NCBI GenBank assembly: GCA_002402755.1
Contig: DHGK01000060.1
Location: 1 to 8,330, forward strand
Direction of reading: 5' to 3'
Source of the DNA: Planctomycetes bacterium UBA4800
GTDB taxonomy: Bacteria > Planctomycetota > UBA8108 > UBA8890 > UBA8898
Length of the DNA stretch: 8,330 bases
A program made the translations under genes and the position numbers. Shown one piece after another: positions 6,767-8,330 of this stretch (positions are counted from its first letter, which is position 1; every line of letters begins with the position of its first letter). Below the pieces are notes generated by a model. That model had not been told where the DNA came from. It saw only the letters and a list, made by a program, of their open reading frames with translations, and searched no databases.

Positions 6767-6795
6767 TTGACACGGCTGCTCGAATCCCCTAGAAT
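6767..6795 (+). promoter_or_regulatory. Sigma-70-type promoter of tpiA-secG
   Basis: A perfect TTGACA (6767-6772) is followed after exactly 17 bases by TAGAAT (6790-6795), 5 of 6 to consensus. In DNA this rich in G and C such a match is unlikely by chance. Transcription should start near 6802, leaving a leader of about 143 nt before the tpiA GTG. Confidence 0.82.
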
Positions 6796-6821
6796 GCCCC
6801 ATTTACTACTCATCACACCGT

Positions 6822-6833
6822 TTCTCGCGAGAA
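6822..6833. promoter_or_regulatory. 12-bp perfect palindrome, possible operator
   Basis: TTCTCGCGAGAA is fully self-complementary and lies about 20-30 bases after the expected tpiA transcript start, a position where a bound repressor could block RNA polymerase. No regulator is encoded in the window, so operator function is inferred from symmetry and position only. Confidence 0.4.
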
Positions 6834-6835
6834 TC

Positions 6836-6850
6836 GACGGGAATTCCGTC
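6836..6850 (+). other. Short leader hairpin
   Basis: GACGG (6836-6840) and CCGTC (6846-6850) pair around a five-base loop GAATT. It is a small stem directly after the palindrome in the tpiA leader. Confidence 0.4.
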
Positions 6851-6854
6851 CCCG

Positions 6855-6887
6855 CGCCGGCGCCGCTTCCGCCTGAAGCCGCCGGCG
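6855..6887 (+). other. Long leader hairpin upstream of tpiA
   Basis: Arm 6855-6869 pairs with arm 6875-6887: eight base pairs, a two-base bulge (CC, 6863-6864), then five more pairs (GCTTC with GAAGC), closed by a five-base loop CGCCT. No U-run follows, so it is not a standard terminator. It ends 46 bases before the ribosome binding site. GC-rich DNA folds readily, so function is uncertain. Confidence 0.45.
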
Positions 6888-6933
6888 GCGAATGCCTCGG
6901 ACGGCCGAGACGCACCAACGCTCGGGCCCGGTG

Positions 6934-6940
6934 AAGGAGG
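6934..6940 (+). promoter_or_regulatory. Ribosome binding site of tpiA
   Basis: AAGGAGG lies five bases before GTG 6946. This near-perfect site fixes the GTG start and rules against the in-frame ATG at 6892, which has no such site. Confidence 0.9.
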
Positions 6941-6945
6941 TTTGC

Positions 6946-7701
6946 GTGCGACGTCCGCTGTTCGCCGGCAACTGGAAAATGTACAAGACGCTCCCCGAGG
7001 GCCTGGCCCTCGTCCGGGGGCTCAAGACGGCCCTCAAGGGCAACGATCGCGGGGATGTGGTCGTGTGCCCCCCGGCCCCGCTTCTCGCCCCTCTGGCCGA
7101 GGAGCTCAAGGGCAGCGGGATCGCGCTCGGCGCCCAGAACCTCTACTTCGAGGACGAGGGCGCGTTCACGGGCGAGTGGTCCTGCGCCATGCTCAAGTCT
7201 GTCGGCGCGACCTACGTCATCATCGGGCATTCCGAGCGCCGGTCGATCTTCGGCGAGACCGACGGCATGGTCCAGAAGAAGACCGCCAAGGCCCTCAAGG
7301 CCGGCCTCATTCCGATAATGTGCGTCGGCGAGACGCTCAAGGAGCGCGAGGAGGGCGAGACGTTCGCCGTGCTGCTCCGGCATGTGCGCGCGGGCCTGGC
7401 GGGGATTCCGGAGAACCTCGCGGCGAAGGTCGTCATCGCCTACGAGCCGGTGTGGGCGATCGGCACCGGGAAGACCGCCACGCCGGCGCAGGGCCAGGAG
7501 GCCCATGCCTTCATTCGCAAGGAAGTCGCCCGGCTCTACGGCGAGGACCTGGCCCACGCCATGCGAATCCTGTACGGCGGGAGCGTGAAGCCGGGCAACG
7601 TCAAGGATCTCGTCGCGCAGAGCGACATCGACGGCGCGCTGGTCGGCGGCGCGAGCCTCAAGGTCGAGGACTTCGCCGCCATCGCGCGCGGCGGCGCATA
7701 A
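6946..7701 (+). CDS. tpiA: Triosephosphate isomerase
   Basis: A 251-residue enzyme that interconverts dihydroxyacetone phosphate and glyceraldehyde 3-phosphate in glycolysis and gluconeogenesis (cytoplasm). All catalytic residues are visible: N9 and K11 in AGNWKMYK, electrophile H95 in IIGHSERR, and base E167 in AYEPVWAIGTGKTA, which also carries the mobile loop 6. Phosphate-binding segments YGGSV (210-214) and GALVGGASL (230-238) follow. Length is standard. The start is GTG at 6946, with AAGGAGG five bases upstream. An ATG 18 codons earlier is in frame, but it lacks a ribosome site and would add residues before the conserved RRPLFAGNW opening. It is the first gene of a tpiA-secG transcript led by a strong promoter and a structured leader. 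Confidence 0.98.
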   Translation: MRRPLFAGNWKMYKTLPEGLALVRGLKTALKGNDRGDVVVCPPAPLLAPLAEELKGSGIALGAQNLYFEDEGAFTGEWSCAMLKSVGATYVIIGHSERRSIFGETDGMVQKKTAKALKAGLIPIMCVGETLKEREEGETFAVLLRHVRAGLAGIPENLAAKVVIAYEPVWAIGTGKTATPAQGQEAHAFIRKEVARLYGEDLAHAMRILYGGSVKPGNVKDLVAQSDIDGALVGGASLKVEDFAAIARGGA

Positions 7702-7732
7702 CTGACAACACTCGGCAAAGGAGCCCTGGACA

Positions 7733-8330
7733 ATGGCAGAGGTCGTTCTGACGATTCTGATGATTCTGCTCGTGCCGCTCGGCCTGGTCCTGATAGCGAT
7801 CATTCTGCTTCAGGAGAGCAAATCGGGCGGTCTCTCGGGCGCGTTCGGAGGCAGCGGGGAATCGCTTCTCGGCGCGCGCGCCGGCCGCGAGCTTTCGCGC
7901 TGGACCATGTGGGGCACCACGGTCTTCGTCGTGGTGCTGATCGCCGTCGGCATTCTCTGCAACGTCCGGCAGAGGCACGGCGCGCTCCTCGGCGCCAAAC
8001 CCTCCGCGGAGGAAACGGCGGAGCCGGGGCAGGAAGTTCCCGTGACCCTGCCCGACGCCGGCACGGAAATACCCGTGCCCGAGGCCGGTACGGAAACGCC
8101 CGTGACGGCGCCCGAGGCCGGCACGGAGACTCCGGCGCCCGCGCCGGCGGCGGAGGCTCCCGCGCCCGCACCGGCCCCGGAGACGCCCGCGCCCGAGGCG
8201 CCGGCAGAAGCTCCCGCGCCCGCGCCGGCCCCGGAGACGCCCGCGCCCGAGGCGCCGGCGGAAGCTCCCGCGCCCGCGCCGGCCCCGGAGACGCCCGCGC
8301 CCGAAGCGCCGGCGGAAGCTCCCGCGCCCG
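7733..8330 (+). CDS. secG: Preprotein translocase subunit SecG with long Pro/Ala/Glu tail (3' partial)
   Basis: SecG is the accessory membrane subunit of the SecYEG export channel. Residues 4-26 form the first helix, followed by the conserved LLQESKSGGLSGAFGG (25-40, family pattern LLQxxKxGGLxxxFGG) in the cytoplasmic loop. Residues 58-76 (TMWGTTVFVVVLIAVGILC) form the second helix. A basic stretch NVRQRHG follows. From about residue 88 the protein continues as a low-complexity Pro/Ala/Glu tail, still open at the window edge (199 codons so far, while SecG is usually about 70-120). With two helices and the usual SecG topology, the tail would lie in the periplasm. The ATG at 7733 has AAAGGAG nine bases upstream (7717-7723). 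It lies 31 bases after tpiA, so co-transcription is likely. Confidence 0.9.
   Translation, partial: MAEVVLTILMILLVPLGLVLIAIILLQESKSGGLSGAFGGSGESLLGARAGRELSRWTMWGTTVFVVVLIAVGILCNVRQRHGALLGAKPSAEETAEPGQEVPVTLPDAGTEIPVPEAGTETPVTAPEAGTETPAPAPAAEAPAPAPAPETPAPEAPAEAPAPAPAPETPAPEAPAEAPAPAPAPETPAPEAPAEAPAP
8051..8143 (+). repeat. Degenerate AGTE repeats in the SecG tail
   Basis: Three related units encode PDAGTEIPV (8051-8077), PEAGTETPVTA (8078-8110) and PEAGTETPAPA (8111-8143). Units differ in length (27, 33 and 33 bases) and sequence, so they look older than the adjoining 54-bp repeat. Confidence 0.75.
8156..8330 (+). repeat. 54-bp in-frame tandem repeat in secG (3.2 copies, runs off window)
   Basis: Units at 8156-8209, 8210-8263 and 8264-8317, plus 13 bases of a fourth, encode APAPAPAPETPAPEAPAE (18 residues). 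Relative to the middle unit, the first has two changes and the third has one. All three are silent third-position changes. The array reaches the window edge, so total copy number is unknown. Confidence 0.95.

Larger units (their letters stand above)
6605..6945. other. Divergent intergenic region with promoters and a structured leader
   Basis: These 341 bases separate the TPR/HEAT gene from tpiA. They hold an AT-rich island near 6680-6696, a candidate minus-strand promoter, a strong plus-strand promoter, and a leader with three inverted repeats. A 46-codon open frame (6794-6934) starts inside the -10 box, so it is upstream of the expected transcript start and is not called as a gene. Confidence 0.7.

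Noticed and set aside
6794..6934. A 46-codon open frame in the tpiA leader, as a possible leader peptide
   Set aside because: Its ATG overlaps the -10 box, so it lies upstream of the expected transcript start, and it has no ribosome site.
6892..6945. An ATG start for tpiA 18 codons upstream of the GTG
   Set aside because: No ribosome site precedes it, whereas AAGGAGG stands five bases before the GTG, which also gives the standard protein length.
6442..7803. Minus-strand open frame of 453 codons opposite tpiA
   Set aside because: tpiA is certain, and this frame also runs through the promoter spacer and into the TPR/HEAT gene out of frame.
8051..8330. CRISPR array or mobile-element repeat at the right edge
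   Set aside because: The repeats are direct, without spacers, in frame with secG and code for Pro/Ala/Glu units; they are coding tandem repeats.

Overview
This very GC-rich window from a Gram-negative bacterium carries nine protein genes, mostly housekeeping and envelope related. No RNA gene, insertion sequence or CRISPR array was seen. Lipid A synthesis (lpxB) shows an outer membrane. Three features suggest a member of the Planctomycetota or a neighbouring PVC/Hydrogenedentes-like lineage: a TPR plus HEAT-like exported protein ending in an LTGKQFG...WDLWW motif, a stand-alone uroporphyrinogen-decarboxylase-like methyltransferase-type protein, and a SecG with a long Pro/Ala/Glu tail. The lineage is an inference from protein style and is not proven.

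Layout. Positions 58-4161 hold a compact minus-strand operon, read from right to left: class I amidotransferase-like gamma-glutamyl hydrolase (C26), lpxB, a 280-residue membrane-anchored protein of unknown function, a 74-residue two-helix membrane protein, and a UROD/MtaA-like protein. The junctions are ATGA overlaps (twice), a one-base gap and a 23-base overlap, so co-transcription and translational coupling are very likely. Bases 1-57, past the last stop, hold nothing I recognise, and no convincing terminator.

A 166-base divergent spacer (4162-4327) separates this operon from a plus-strand alpha/beta hydrolase with a lipoprotein-like N-terminus (4328-5260). That gene meets, tail to tail across 18 bases, a minus-strand exported TPR/HEAT protein (5279-6604). 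A second divergent spacer of 341 bases (6605-6945) holds a near-consensus sigma-70 promoter (TTGACA, 17 bases, TAGAAT). It also holds a leader of about 143 nt, rich in inverted repeats, in front of tpiA (6946-7701). secG follows after 31 bases and runs off the right edge while still inside a 54-bp tandem repeat.

How the genes fit together. tpiA-secG is a widespread bacterial pairing of glycolysis with protein export. In the left operon only lpxB has a firm role (lipid A disaccharide formation). The two small membrane proteins and the amidohydrolase are linked to it by position only. I see no convincing new multi-gene system. The best leads are the repeat-bearing SecG tail, the structured tpiA leader, and the two uncharacterised membrane proteins coupled to lpxB.
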